From: Rubrivivax sp. A210
GTDB taxonomy: Bacteria > Pseudomonadota > Gammaproteobacteria > Burkholderiales > Burkholderiaceae_C
Direction of reading: 5' to 3'
Assembly (NCBI RefSeq): GCF_904426505.1
Contig: NZ_CAJGBN010000001.1
Span: forward strand, 744,001-808,000
Length of the DNA: 64,000 bases
Shown here: piece after piece, positions 18,006-27,036 of the stretch
How the letters are laid out: each line of letters starts with the position of its first letter
Numbering within the stretch: the first letter of the stretch is position 1
Made by a program: the position numbers and the translations under genes
The notes under the pieces: generated by a model
Databases searched by the model: none
The model's input: only the letters and a program-made list of their open reading frames with translations
Told to the model about the DNA's origin: nothing

Positions 18006-18854
18006 CTAGGGGTTGAAGACCAGCAGCACGCGGTGTGTGCGCTCGGCCGGCAGCGGGTCGTAGCGCCACTGCTGCAGCGCCTCCACCACATAGCGCTGGA
18101 TCTGGCGGGGCACCGGCGGCAACAGGGTCACGGTGGCCACGCTGCCGTCGGTGCGTATCGTCAGATCGGCCTGGACATCGGGAAGCCGCCCCAGCTCGCC
18201 CTGCACACGCACCGGGATGATGGGTTCGACCATGATCACCAGTTGGGGCCTGGCCTCCGGCATCGGGGCCGGTATGGGTGCCGCCGCCTGGGGCAGCGCC
18301 GGCAGGTCGGCCACGGCCGGCGCGGGCGCCACCCGGCTGGCCAGGGCCGGCACCGGCGTCGCCGTTGCATGGCCTTGCAGCGCCGGGTCGCTGAGCGTGG
18401 CCTCGTTGACCGGCGGCGCAGCAGGTGGCGCCGGTCGTGGGCTGGCGGCGGCGGTGGCGGGCACGGCGGCGGCGGTGGCGGGCACGGCGGCGGCCACGAC
18501 CGGCACGGTGGCAGGCGCGGCACCCGGTGCAGGTGCGGGCTGGGCCCGCGCGGCCGGGGCGGCGGCGCCTGGCGCGGCCTCGTTGTCGCGGCCCTTGGGA
18601 CGCGCCTTGCCGGCCTCGAGGATCACGCGCATCGGATTGGCGGCCTGCCGTTGGGCGCGTGCCATCGCGGCCGAGGCCGCCTCGGCCGCGGCGTCGGCGC
18701 GCGCCGGTGCGGTCTGGGCATGCAGCGCCGGCACCAGAAGCAGCAGCGCAGCCGCAAGCGCCAACAACGCGAACGGCGCACAACAGGACGCGGCGCCCGC
18801 GGCAGGCATGGCACGCGCGGCACAACGGACAAGGACGGTACTGCTGGGACTCAT
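18006..18854 (-). CDS. TonB-like C-terminal domain protein, Ala/Pro-rich
   Basis: A 282-residue protein from the ATG at 18854. Residues ~22-45 are strongly hydrophobic (FALLALAAALLLLVPALHAQ), either a signal peptide cut after HA or an N-terminal anchor. The middle is a long Ala/Pro/Val-rich linker that includes two perfect copies of a 21-bp repeat (18444-18485). The last ~85 residues (LGRLPDVQADLTIRTDGSVA, then VVEALQQWRYDPLPAERTHR) fit a TonB C-terminal domain. No exbB/exbD is adjacent. It may be a TonB paralogue or a periplasmic protein using the same fold. TAGAAT at about 18920-18925 on the minus strand could be its -10. Confidence 0.7.
   Translation of the reverse strand: MSPSSTVLVRCAARAMPAAGAASCCAPFALLALAAALLLLVPALHAQTAPARADAAAEAASAAMARAQRQAANPMRVILEAGKARPKGRDNEAAPGAAAPAARAQPAPAPGAAPATVPVVAAAVPATAAAVPATAAASPRPAPPAAPPVNEATLSDPALQGHATATPVPALASRVAPAPAVADLPALPQAAAPIPAPMPEARPQLVIMVEPIIPVRVQGELGRLPDVQADLTIRTDGSVATVTLLPPVPRQIQRYVVEALQQWRYDPLPAERTHRVLLVFNP
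18444..18485. repeat. Two perfect tandem copies of a 21-bp repeat inside the TonB-like gene
   Basis: GGCGGCGGCGGTGGCGGGCAC-type units occupy 18444-18464 and 18465-18485 with no mismatch. Seven codons each, they extend the Ala/Val/Pro linker (VPATAAA repeated). In-frame length variation between strains would be expected. Confidence 0.8.
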
Positions 18855-19013
18855 GGCGGCTCTGGAGCAATGCCTGGGTGAGAGGGCCGCGGCCGGGCGG
18901 AAGGGTGAGGGCGCCACGATTCTAGGGAGCGCACCCGGACAAACCAGCTAACGCCGGCCCTGGCGCGTTTCTACGATGCCACGGGTCCAACCCCCACCCA
19001 GACAAGGAAAACC

Positions 19014-20387
19014 ATGACCCAGCCGACCAAGTACCTGCTCGACGAGAGCCGGATGCCCACCCATTGGTACAACATTGCCGCCGACCTGCCGACGCCGCTG
19101 GCGCCGCCGCTGCACCCGGGCACGTTGCAGCCGCTGGGGCCCGACGACCTGGCGCCGTTGTTCCCGATGGAACTCATCCTGCAGGAGGTGAGCACCGAGC
19201 GCGAGATCGCCATTCCCGAGCCGGTGCGCGAGGTCTTCAAGCTCTGGCGGCCGGCGCCCCTGGTGCGCGCCCACCGGCTCGAGAAGGCCCTGGGCACGCC
19301 GGCCAAGATCTACTACAAGTACGAAGGCGTCTCGCCGGCCGGCTCGCACAAGCCCAATACCGCCATCCCCCAGGCTTGGTACAACGCCCAGGCCGGCGTG
19401 AAGAAGCTCACCACCGAGACCGGCGCCGGCCAGTGGGGCTCGTCGCTGGCCTTTGCCGGTGCGCTGTTCGACATCGAGGTGCAGATCTTCCAGGTGCGCG
19501 TCAGCTACGACCAGAAGCCCTACCGGCGCGCGCTGATGGAGACCTATGGCGCGACCTGCATCGCCTCGCCTTCGAACCTGACCCACTCCGGCCGCGCCAT
19601 CCTGGCAGCCCATCCCGACCACCCCGGTTCACTGGGCATCGCCATCAGCGAGGCGGTAGAAGTGGCCGCCACCCACGCCGACACCAATTACGCGCTGGGC
19701 TCGGTGCTCAACCATGTGCTGATGCACCAGACCATCATTGGCCAGGAAGCGATGTTGCAGCTGGAGATGGCCGGCGACGACCCCGATGTCATCGTCGGCT
19801 GCACCGGCGGCGGCAGCAATTTCGCCGGCATCGCCTTCCCCTTCCTGGGCCAGCAGCTGCGCGGTGGCGGCAAGACCAAGCAGCGGCGCATCGTCGCGGT
19901 GGAGCCAGCGGCCTGCCCCAGCCTGACACGCGGCAGGTTCGCCTATGACTTCGGCGACACCGCCCACCTGACGCCGCTGACCAAGATGCACACCCTGGGC
20001 AGCACCTTCACGCCGCCGGGCTTCCACGCCGGCGGCCTGCGTTACCACGGCATGGCACCTCAGGTGAGCCACCTCAAGGACCTGGGCCTGATCGAGGCCG
20101 TGGCCTACCCGCAGAACGCCTGCTTCGAGGCCGGCGTGCTGTTCGCCCGCGCCGAAGGCATCGTGCCCGCGCCCGAGGCCAACCACGCGGTCAAGGGCGC
20201 CATCGCCGAGGCGCTGCGCTGCAAGGCCGAGGGCCGCAGCGAGGTGATTCTCTTCAACCTCTGCGGCCACGGCCACTTCGACATGAGCGCCTACAGCAAC
20301 TACCACGCCGGCAAGTTGGTCGACCAGCCCTACGACGAGGCCGAGCTTGCAATGGCACTGGCCGGGCTGCCCTCGGTGCCGGCCTGA
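19014..20387 (+). CDS. TrpB-like pyridoxal-phosphate protein (TrpB2 type tryptophan synthase beta)
   Basis: A 457-residue PLP enzyme of the TrpB2 subgroup, longer than ordinary TrpB (about 400). The PLP Lys is in [18 protein letters not shown] (about residue 110), and [16 protein letters not shown] matches the glutamine/amide loop. The phosphate-binding loop is [17 protein letters not shown], and the end has [15 protein letters not shown]. TrpB2 proteins synthesise tryptophan from indole and serine without needing TrpA, and are often orphan genes as here. AAGGAAA precedes the ATG. It is convergent with the S9 peptidase. Confidence 0.88.
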   Translation: MTQPTKYLLDESRMPTHWYNIAADLPTPLAPPLHPGTLQPLGPDDLAPLFPMELILQEVSTEREIAIPEPVREVFKLWRPAPLVRAHRLEKALGTPAKIYYKYEGVSPAGSHKPNTAIPQAWYNAQAGVKKLTTETGAGQWGSSLAFAGALFDIEVQIFQVRVSYDQKPYRRALMETYGATCIASPSNLTHSGRAILAAHPDHPGSLGIAISEAVEVAATHADTNYALGSVLNHVLMHQTIIGQEAMLQLEMAGDDPDVIVGCTGGGSNFAGIAFPFLGQQLRGGGKTKQRRIVAVEPAACPSLTRGRFAYDFGDTAHLTPLTKMHTLGSTFTPPGFHAGGLRYHGMAPQVSHLKDLGLIEAVAYPQNACFEAGVLFARAEGIVPAPEANHAVKGAIAEALRCKAEGRSEVILFNLCGHGHFDMSAYSNYHAGKLVDQPYDEAELAMALAGLPSVPA

Positions 20388-20398
20388 TGCCCTGCCCC

Positions 20399-20431
20399 CG
20401 CTGACGCTGGCGGGGCCGCGCCCCGTCAGCG
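20399..20431. terminator. Hairpin between convergent trpB2 and S9 peptidase
   Basis: CGCTGACG (20399-20406) and CGTCAGCG (20424-20431) form a perfect 8-bp stem; an alternative CCCCGC/GCGGGG stem overlaps it. The right arm overlaps the peptidase stop codon. There is no T-tract, so this is only a possible shared terminator. Confidence 0.35.
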
Positions 20432-22441
20432 CAGTTGGCGGGCCAGGAAGGCCTCGAGCCGGCGTGCAAAGTCGAGCCGCGTCTCGAGCTTGAGCCAGCC
20501 GTGGCCCTCGTCGGGGTATTCCACCCACTCCGGTGGCCGGCCGGCGCTGGTGAGCGCATCGCGCATGCGCTTGCCGTGGACCGGCGCCACCCGCCAGTCC
20601 GAGCCACCGATGGCCATGAACAGCGGCGCCTTGATGCGCTCGGCGTGCAGCACCGGCGTCACGCTCTCCAGCATCGCCAGATCCTTGACCGGGTCGCCGA
20701 TGAGGACCGGGAATGAATACTCGCGCGACTCGTCGGTGAAATCGTGGTCAACCCGCCACTGGAACATCAGCCGCGGGTCGGTGACCGCCACCCAGGCGGC
20801 ACCACAGCGATAAAGCTCGGGGTGGCGAATCAGGCCCATCAGCGTGGCATAGCCGCCGTAGCTGGCGCCGGCAATGCACACGCGCTTCGGGTCGGCCAGG
20901 CCCTTGGCCACTGCCCACTGCAGGGCATCGGCCACGTCGTCCTGCATCGCCTGCCCCCATTGCCTGAAGCCGGCACGGTGGTGGGCCGAGCCGTAGCCGG
21001 TGCTGCCACGAAACTCGGGCTCGATGACGAGGTAGCCGCGCGAGGCCAGGAACTGCGCGTCGTCGTTCCATTCCCAGCTGCGCCCGCGCACCCAGGGGCC
21101 GCCATGCACCAGCATCACGGTGGGCAGTGGCGCCTTGGCATTGCCCTGCGGGCGCGTCAGCCAGATCGGCAGTTCCAGGCCGTCGCGGGCGGCGATGCGT
21201 TCGAAATCGGTCTGCGCCATGCGTGCCGGGTCGATGCCCATGCGCACGTCGATGACCTTGTCCCAGCGGCCACTGGCGGCATGGTGTACCCAGAGCTGGC
21301 CAGGGTCGGTGTCGGACCAGGCCCGCGCCAGCGTCACGCGGTCGGGTCGGTCGCAGCGGCGGCAGTTCAGCCTCACCACCCGCCCCGGCAGGCGCTTTTC
21401 GGCCTCGGCCTGCAGCGCGGCCATGCCGGGATCGAACCAGACGGTGGACTCGGCATCGGTGAGCACGCGCACGCCCAGGGCCTTGCCGCCCAGCGTCTCG
21501 CTGACGATGTAACCGTTGAAGTCGAAGCCCTTGGTGCGCACCAGGGGTTCGGGCCGCGGCTTGCCGGTCTCGAAGTCGAAGGTGGTGAGCACCGTGGTGC
21601 CGGCCTTGCCCTCGGGCCGCGAGACGTAGAGCTTGCCCTCGCTGTCGATGAAGCGCGGCCGGAACGGGGCCGTCAAGCTGTCGTACTCGGCGATGCGCCG
21701 CCAGGCCGCGTCCGGCGCATCGCGCCAGTGCAGCGCGGTGCGGCCCTGGTGCTCGGTCTGCACCAGGCGCGGCTCGCCGCGGGCATCGAAAAGCCAGCGC
21801 CTTGCATGGTCGGGGGCACCCAGGGCCAGCGACGAGGTTCTGCGCGTGGTGACGTTCAGGCGCAGCGGCAGCACGGTGGCGCGTGAGCCCGCCGCGCCCC
21901 AGACGCTGCGGCCGACGACGACCTCGTCGCCGCCGCCGTCGGGCACATGCAAAAGGCCGTGGCTGGTGTCCAGCGGCTCGCGCCCGGGGCGGGCACCCTC
22001 GGTGACGAAGGCCAGCGAAGACTTGACCAGCAGGTTCAGGTCTTCGCCGGTGCGCTTGACGCTGAAGAGGCCGGGGCCGAAGCGCTGGTCGCCGCTGCCA
22101 CGCTGGCTGTCGACGAGGTCGAAGACCAGGCGCTCGTCGTTGACCCAGTAGAAATCATCGACGTCGGCGTCGATGAACTTGGCCGCCATGCCCACGGCCT
22201 TGAGCGTTTCGAGATCGATGACGGCCAGCCCGATGCGCGAGGCGCCATAGCCGGTGGAAATGGCCAGCCAGCGCCCCGAGGGCGAGAGCTGAGCCCGGTT
22301 GACATCGGGCGCGCGGTAGAAGACCTCAGCGGGGATGAGACCCGTGGCCGCAGTCGCGGGCGCCGCATCGGCGGCGAATGCAGGCGCCGCCGCCGCCGTC
22401 AAGAACGTGGCCGCTGCAACCCATTGCCGAATTCGCCTCAT
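20426..22441 (-). CDS. S9-family prolyl oligopeptidase-like peptidase, exported
   Basis: A 671-residue serine peptidase of family S9. The start at 22441 is chosen because GGGGAGG lies 5 nt upstream; an upstream in-frame ATG at 22477 is not supported. Residues 1-23 form a signal peptide (QWVAAATFLTAAAAPAFAAD). The N-terminal ~400 residues are a beta-propeller-like domain. The catalytic domain shows VMLVHGGPWVRGRSWEWND, the nucleophile Ser in CIAGASYGGYATLMGL, and the His near the end in YPDEGHGWLKLETR. The probable Asp is in the MAIGGSDWRVAPVHGKRM loop. A periplasmic location is expected. Confidence 0.9.
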   Translation of the reverse strand: MRRIRQWVAAATFLTAAAAPAFAADAAPATAATGLIPAEVFYRAPDVNRAQLSPSGRWLAISTGYGASRIGLAVIDLETLKAVGMAAKFIDADVDDFYWVNDERLVFDLVDSQRGSGDQRFGPGLFSVKRTGEDLNLLVKSSLAFVTEGARPGREPLDTSHGLLHVPDGGGDEVVVGRSVWGAAGSRATVLPLRLNVTTRRTSSLALGAPDHARRWLFDARGEPRLVQTEHQGRTALHWRDAPDAAWRRIAEYDSLTAPFRPRFIDSEGKLYVSRPEGKAGTTVLTTFDFETGKPRPEPLVRTKGFDFNGYIVSETLGGKALGVRVLTDAESTVWFDPGMAALQAEAEKRLPGRVVRLNCRRCDRPDRVTLARAWSDTDPGQLWVHHAASGRWDKVIDVRMGIDPARMAQTDFERIAARDGLELPIWLTRPQGNAKAPLPTVMLVHGGPWVRGRSWEWNDDAQFLASRGYLVIEPEFRGSTGYGSAHHRAGFRQWGQAMQDDVADALQWAVAKGLADPKRVCIAGASYGGYATLMGLIRHPELYRCGAAWVAVTDPRLMFQWRVDHDFTDESREYSFPVLIGDPVKDLAMLESVTPVLHAERIKAPLFMAIGGSDWRVAPVHGKRMRDALTSAGRPPEWVEYPDEGHGWLKLETRLDFARRLEAFLARQLR

Positions 22442-22567
22442 GCTCGCCTCCCCGGCCTCTGTGCGGGCCAGGCGCATTCTTGATCAGCCCGGCCGCTGAG
22501 GCATCAGCCGAATGCGCAAGGGGAGTCTTCAGCCCGCCAGCTGGGCCCAGACCTTGTGGCTACGGCG

Positions 22568-22592
22568 TGACATGCCCTTCGGGCAAATGTCA
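22568..22592 (-). terminator. Hairpin downstream of hrpA
   Basis: TGACAT-GCCC and GGGC-(AA)-ATGTCA pair around TTC, a 10-bp stem with a 2-nt bulge, about 23 nt past the hrpA stop on the minus strand. There is no T-tract, so terminator function is uncertain. The rest of the 22442-22614 gap shows nothing else. Confidence 0.35.
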
Positions 22593-22614
22593 GCCTGCGC
22601 CGAAAACTTTGGGG

Positions 22615-25600
22615 TCAGGCAGAGAGTTGAGCCCAAAGTTTTTCAAGCCGCTTCACGCTCACCGGCTGCGGCGTGCGCAGTTCCTGGGCGAACAGGCTCA
22701 CGCGCAGCTCTTCCAGCAGCCAGCGGTATTCGTCCATGCGCGCGTGGCCGGCACCCTTGAGCTCGGCCGTGCGGCGCAGCCAGCGCTGCTCCAGCGGGCG
22801 CAGCTCGGCCAGGCGGGCGGCGTCGCGCGCCGGGTCGGCGCGCAGCTTGTCCAGGCGCAGCACGACGCCCTTCAAATAGCGCGGCAGGTGCTGCAAGGCC
22901 GCCCACGGCGTGGTGGCCAGGAAGCGCTTGCCGACCAGGCGCTGCAGCTGGGCCTGCACGTCGTCGGCCACCTCGCGCGGCGCCTTGGCGTCCTTGAGCT
23001 TGCGCTGGGCAGCTGCATATTCCAGCAGCACGGCCTGGGTCTGGCGCGCCACCTCCTGGGCGATCAGCGCCATGCGGGCGCGGCCTTCGTCGATGCGGCG
23101 GCGGAAGGCGGCCTCGTCGGCGGGCAGCGGCTCGGCCAGGAAGGCGCGGTCCAGTGCCACATCGATGATCTGCTCGCGCAATTCCTCCATCGTGCCCAGG
23201 CCCATGTAGGCCGCGGCCATCTTCTGCAGCTCGGGGATGTTCTTTTCGAGGTACTTGAGCGGCTCGCGCAGCTGTAGCGCCACCAGCCGGCGCAGGCCCG
23301 CACGGTGGCGGGTGGCGGCTGCCTCGGGCTCGTCGAAGACCTCGATCTCGACGTGACTGCCACGGTCCAGCAGCGCCGGGAAGCCCACCAGCACCTGGCT
23401 GCCACGGCGGATTTCCATCAGCTCGGGCAGTTCGCCAAAGGTCCAGGCGGTGTAGCGCGCCGCCTCGGCGGGCGCGGCCGGGGCCGGCGGGGTGACGATC
23501 TGGGCGCTGACGCCGCGGCCGGATGAGGGCGTGGCGGCGGGCGCCGGCGCTGCGGCCGGAACCGCCGTCGTCTGCGCCAGCTTGAGCACCGCGAGCGCCT
23601 GGAAGGCGCTGCGCGCCTGCGCGCCCAGCTCGGCCTTGAGCCCGGCCAGGTCACGCCCCATCCCGAGCTGGCGCCCGTGCTCGTCGACGATGCGGAAATT
23701 CATGAACAGGTGCGGCTGCAGCTGGTCGAGCTTGAAGTCGTTGCGCTGCACCGCCAGCTGCGTGCGCTCGCGCACCGCCTTGAGCAAGGCCTCCATCAGG
23801 CTGCCCTGGGCGAAGGGCACGGTGGCGCAGAACTCGGCCGCGTAGTCGGGCAGCGGCACCAGGCGCGAGCGCGGGCGCTGGTGCAGGCTCTTCACCAGGG
23901 CCAGCACCTTGCCCTGCAGCATGCCGGGCACCAGCCATTCGCAGCGCTCCTCGCTGGCCTGGTTGAGGGCGTAGATGGGCAGGCTGACCGTGACGCCGTC
24001 CTTGGCGTCACCCGGCTCGTGCAGGTAGGCGGCGGCGCAGTCGATGCCGCCCAGCCGGATGCTGCGCGGAAAGGCGTCGGTGGTAATGCCGGCGGCCTCG
24101 TGCCGCATCAGCTCGTCGCGCGTCAGCTGCAGCAGCTGCGGCTGCTTCTTCACTTCCTCGCGGTACCAGCGCTCCAGCAGCGGACCGCTGCAGACCTCGG
24201 CCGGCAGCTGCTGGTTGTAGAAGGCGTGGATGAGGTCGTCGTCGATCAGCACGTCCTGGCGGCGCGCCTTGTGCTCGAGCTCCTCGACCTGGGCGATGAG
24301 CTTGCGGTTGTGCGCCAGAAAGGGCAGGCGCGTCTCCCACTCGCCGCCCACCAGGGCCTCGCGGATGAAGATCTGGCGCGCCGCCGCGGGGTCGACGCGG
24401 CCGAAGTTGACGCGCTTGTTGTTGTAGACGACCACGCCATACAGCGTGGCGCGCTCCAGCGCCACCACCTCGCCGGCCTTCTTCTCCCAGTGCGGCTCGA
24501 GCAGCTGGGTCTTCAGCAGGTGGCCGGCCACGGCCGGCAGCCATTGCGGCTCGATCGCCGCGATGCCGCGGCCGAACAGGCGCGTGGTCTCCACCAGCTC
24601 GGCGGCGATGATCCAGCGCCCCGGCTTCTTGCTCAGGTTGGCACCCGGGTGGCGCCAGAACTTGATGCCGCGCGCCCCCAGGTACCAGTCCTCGTCGTCG
24701 CTCTTGCAGCCGATATTGCCCAGCAGGCCGGCCAGCAGCGACAAATGCACCTGCTCGTAGGTGGCGGGCGCGCCGTTAAGGCGCCAGCCCTGCTCGGCCA
24801 CCACCGTCATCAGCTGGCTGTGGATGTCGCGCCACTCACGCACGCGGCGCGGGCTGATGAAGGCATCGCGCAGGCGCTGCTCCTGCTGGCGGTTGGTGAG
24901 CTTGTGGCTGTCGACGCGGGCCTCCTTCTGCGGCCGTCCTTCTGGAGGATGACCATGCACGCCGCGGCCTTCCTCGATCCACTTCCAGAGCTTGAGCGTG
25001 CCCATGAACTCGGACTTCTCGTCGTCGAAGGGCTTGTGCTTCTCGTCGGCGGCGGGGGCCCTGTCGAGCGGGCGGTCGCGCACGTCCTGGCCGCTCAACG
25101 CGGCGGCGATCACCAGCACCTCAGTGAGCGCCAGGTGCTTGCGCGCCTCGAGGATCATGCGGCCCACGCGCGGGTCCAGCGGCAGCCGCGCCAGCTCCTT
25201 GCCGATGGGCGTCAGCTCGTTGGCCTCGTCCACCGCACCCAGTTCGGCCAGCAGCGCGTAGCCGTCGGCAACGGCCTTGCCCGGCGGCGCCTCGACGAAG
25301 GGAAAGTCCTCCACCGTGCCCAGGTGCAGCGCCTTCATGCGCAGGATCACCGCGGCCAGGCTGCTGCGCAGGATCTCGGGGTCGGTGAAGCGCGGCCGCG
25401 CGGCGAACTCGTCCTCGCCGTAGAGGCGGATGCAGATGCCGTTGGCGACGCGCCCGCAACGCCCGGCACGCTGCTGCGCCGCGGCCTGGCTGACGGCTTC
25501 CACCTGCAACTGCTCGACCTTGTTGCGCCAGCTGTAGCGCTTGACGCGCGCCAGGCCGGCGTCGATGACGTAGCGGATGCCGGGCACCGTGAGCGAGGTC

Positions 25601-26538
25601 TCGGCCACGTTCGTCGCCAGCACGATGCGGCGACCGTTGCCGGCCTCGAACACGCGGTCCTGCTCGGCCTGGCTCAGGCGCGCGAATAGCGGCAGGATCT
25701 CCGGCTGCGGCCCGCCGCGGCCGTGCGCCTGCTGCAGCAGGTGGCGGCGCAGGTGATCGGCGGTGTCGCGGATCTCGCGCTCGCCGGGCAGGAAGACGAG
25801 GATGTCGCCGGCCCCCTCGCGCCACAACTCGTCCACCGCGTCGGCGATGGCCTCGTCGAGGCCGTAGTCGCGCTTCTCTTCAAAGGGGCGCCAGCGCTGC
25901 TCCACCGGGAACAGCCGCCCCGAGACCATGATCACCGGCGCCGGCCCGCGCGCCGACTCGAAATGGCGCGCAAAGCGGTCGGCGTCGATGGTGGCCGAGG
26001 TGACCACCACCTTCAGGTCCGGCCGCCGCGGCAGCAACTGCTTGAGGTAGCCGAGCAGGAAATCGATGTTGAGGCTGCGCTCGTGCGCCTCGTCGATGAT
26101 CAGCGTGTCGTAGGCGCGCAGCAGCGGGTCGCGCTCGGTCTCGGCGAGCAGGATGCCGTCGGTCATCAGCTTGACGCTGGCGCCGGGCTGAAAGCGGTCC
26201 TGGAAGCGCACCTTGTAGCCGACCACCTCGCCCAGCGGCGAATTCAGCTCGTCGGCGATGCGCTTGGCCACGCTGCTGGCGGCAATGCGCCGCGGCTGGG
26301 TGTGGCCGATCAGGCCGCGCCCGCCGGCCCCCAGGCCGCGGCCGAGTTCGAGCGCGATCTTGGGCAACTGGGTCGTCTTGCCCGAGCCGGTCTCGCCACA
26401 GACGATGATCACCGGGTGCTCGCGCAGCGCACGCGCGATCTCTTCGCGCCGGGCCGAGACCGGCAGCGCTTCAGGGTAGGTGATCGGCGGGACGGGGTGG
26501 GCCGGAGGCGCTGCGCGCGGGGCCCGGGTTTCGCTCAC
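22615..26538 (-). CDS. hrpA: ATP-dependent RNA helicase HrpA
   Basis: A 1307-residue DEAH-box RNA helicase, close to the E. coli HrpA length (1300). It starts with GTG at 26538. Walker A is VCGETGSGKTTQLPKIALEL (about residues 46-65), the DEAH box is TLIIDEAHERSLNIDFLLGY, and motif III is VVTSATIDADRFARHF. Motif VI is AAAQQRAGRCGRVANGICIR. Winged-helix and ratchet domains follow, and the long DUF3418 C-terminal region typical of bacterial HrpA is interrupted by an Ala/Pro-rich linker at nt ~23466-23570. HrpA rescues stalled ribosomes on mRNA in E. coli. Confidence 0.96.
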   Translation of the reverse strand: MSETRAPRAAPPAHPVPPITYPEALPVSARREEIARALREHPVIIVCGETGSGKTTQLPKIALELGRGLGAGGRGLIGHTQPRRIAASSVAKRIADELNSPLGEVVGYKVRFQDRFQPGASVKLMTDGILLAETERDPLLRAYDTLIIDEAHERSLNIDFLLGYLKQLLPRRPDLKVVVTSATIDADRFARHFESARGPAPVIMVSGRLFPVEQRWRPFEEKRDYGLDEAIADAVDELWREGAGDILVFLPGEREIRDTADHLRRHLLQQAHGRGGPQPEILPLFARLSQAEQDRVFEAGNGRRIVLATNVAETSLTVPGIRYVIDAGLARVKRYSWRNKVEQLQVEAVSQAAAQQRAGRCGRVANGICIRLYGEDEFAARPRFTDPEILRSSLAAVILRMKALHLGTVEDFPFVEAPPGKAVADGYALLAELGAVDEANELTPIGKELARLPLDPRVGRMILEARKHLALTEVLVIAAALSGQDVRDRPLDRAPAADEKHKPFDDEKSEFMGTLKLWKWIEEGRGVHGHPPEGRPQKEARVDSHKLTNRQQEQRLRDAFISPRRVREWRDIHSQLMTVVAEQGWRLNGAPATYEQVHLSLLAGLLGNIGCKSDDEDWYLGARGIKFWRHPGANLSKKPGRWIIAAELVETTRLFGRGIAAIEPQWLPAVAGHLLKTQLLEPHWEKKAGEVVALERATLYGVVVYNNKRVNFGRVDPAAARQIFIREALVGGEWETRLPFLAHNRKLIAQVEELEHKARRQDVLIDDDLIHAFYNQQLPAEVCSGPLLERWYREEVKKQPQLLQLTRDELMRHEAAGITTDAFPRSIRLGGIDCAAAYLHEPGDAKDGVTVSLPIYALNQASEERCEWLVPGMLQGKVLALVKSLHQRPRSRLVPLPDYAAEFCATVPFAQGSLMEALLKAVRERTQLAVQRNDFKLDQLQPHLFMNFRIVDEHGRQLGMGRDLAGLKAELGAQARSAFQALAVLKLAQTTAVPAAAPAPAATPSSGRGVSAQIVTPPAPAAPAEAARYTAWTFGELPELMEIRRGSQVLVGFPALLDRGSHVEIEVFDEPEAAATRHRAGLRRLVALQLREPLKYLEKNIPELQKMAAAYMGLGTMEELREQIIDVALDRAFLAEPLPADEAAFRRRIDEGRARMALIAQEVARQTQAVLLEYAAAQRKLKDAKAPREVADDVQAQLQRLVGKRFLATTPWAALQHLPRYLKGVVLRLDKLRADPARDAARLAELRPLEQRWLRRTAELKGAGHARMDEYRWLLEELRVSLFAQELRTPQPVSVKRLEKLWAQLSA

Positions 26539-26566
26539 GGGGGGCGGATTATCTCCGCCCCGGGCA

Positions 26567-26947
26567 TCACATCGAATAGGCCATGATGCTCAGCACCGCG
26601 CCCTGCGGGTCCTGCAGCACCGCCATGCGGCCGACGCCGGGGACATCCATCGCCGGCACCAGGGTCTTGCCGCCCAGAGCGGCGCACTTCTCGAGCACCG
26701 GCTCGACCTTGTCGACCGTGACATAGCAACCCCAGTGCGGCGGCATCGGGGGCGCACCGGGCGGCATGGCCATGATGCCGCCGACGGCGGTCTCGCCAAC
26801 GTTGACGACGCGGTAGCCGCCCATGGCCTCGCCCATGTCCTTGGCCGTCCAGCCGAAGAGCTGGCTGTAGAAGCCCGCGGCGGCCGCGGGATCGGTGGTG
26901 ACCAGTTCGCTCCAGCTGAAGGCGCCGTGGGTCTTGAAAACGTCCAT
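26567..26947 (-). CDS. VOC-family protein
   Basis: A 126-residue protein with two short beta-alpha-beta-beta-beta modules. The first begins FSWSELVTTDPAAAAGFYSQ and the second is HWGCYVTVDKVEPVLEKCAA, ending QDPQGAVLSIMAY. This subtype (PF00903-like, 'FxWxEL.T.D...FYxxlFGW') usually lacks the full metal-ligand set, so the chemistry is unclear. GGAGAC lies 6 nt before the ATG. It is divergent from argA, and a 12-bp inverted repeat lies between the two genes. Confidence 0.85.
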   Translation of the reverse strand: MDVFKTHGAFSWSELVTTDPAAAAGFYSQLFGWTAKDMGEAMGGYRVVNVGETAVGGIMAMPPGAPPMPPHWGCYVTVDKVEPVLEKCAALGGKTLVPAMDVPGVGRMAVLQDPQGAVLSIMAYSM

Positions 26948-26960
26948 TGCTGTCTCCGTC

Positions 26961-26996
26961 CTGTGGGGCCGCGATGTTGCGACAGCGGCCCCACAG
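26961..26996. promoter_or_regulatory. Large inverted repeat between VOC gene and argA
   Basis: CTGTGGGGCCGC (26961-26972) and GCGGCCCCACAG (26985-26996) are perfect 12-bp arms around a 12-nt centre that itself holds TGT...ACA. It lies 14 bp upstream of the VOC start and 40 bp upstream of the argA start. It could be a repressor site or an RNA hairpin in either leader. It does not resemble an ARG box. Confidence 0.55.
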
Positions 26997-27036
26997 CGTC
27001 AACGACACCGACGTGACACGGCACAATCGCAGCCCG

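Noticed and set aside
18444-18485. CRISPR-like tandem repeat
   Set aside because: Only two adjacent 21-bp units without spacers, in frame inside a coding region for an Ala/Pro linker.
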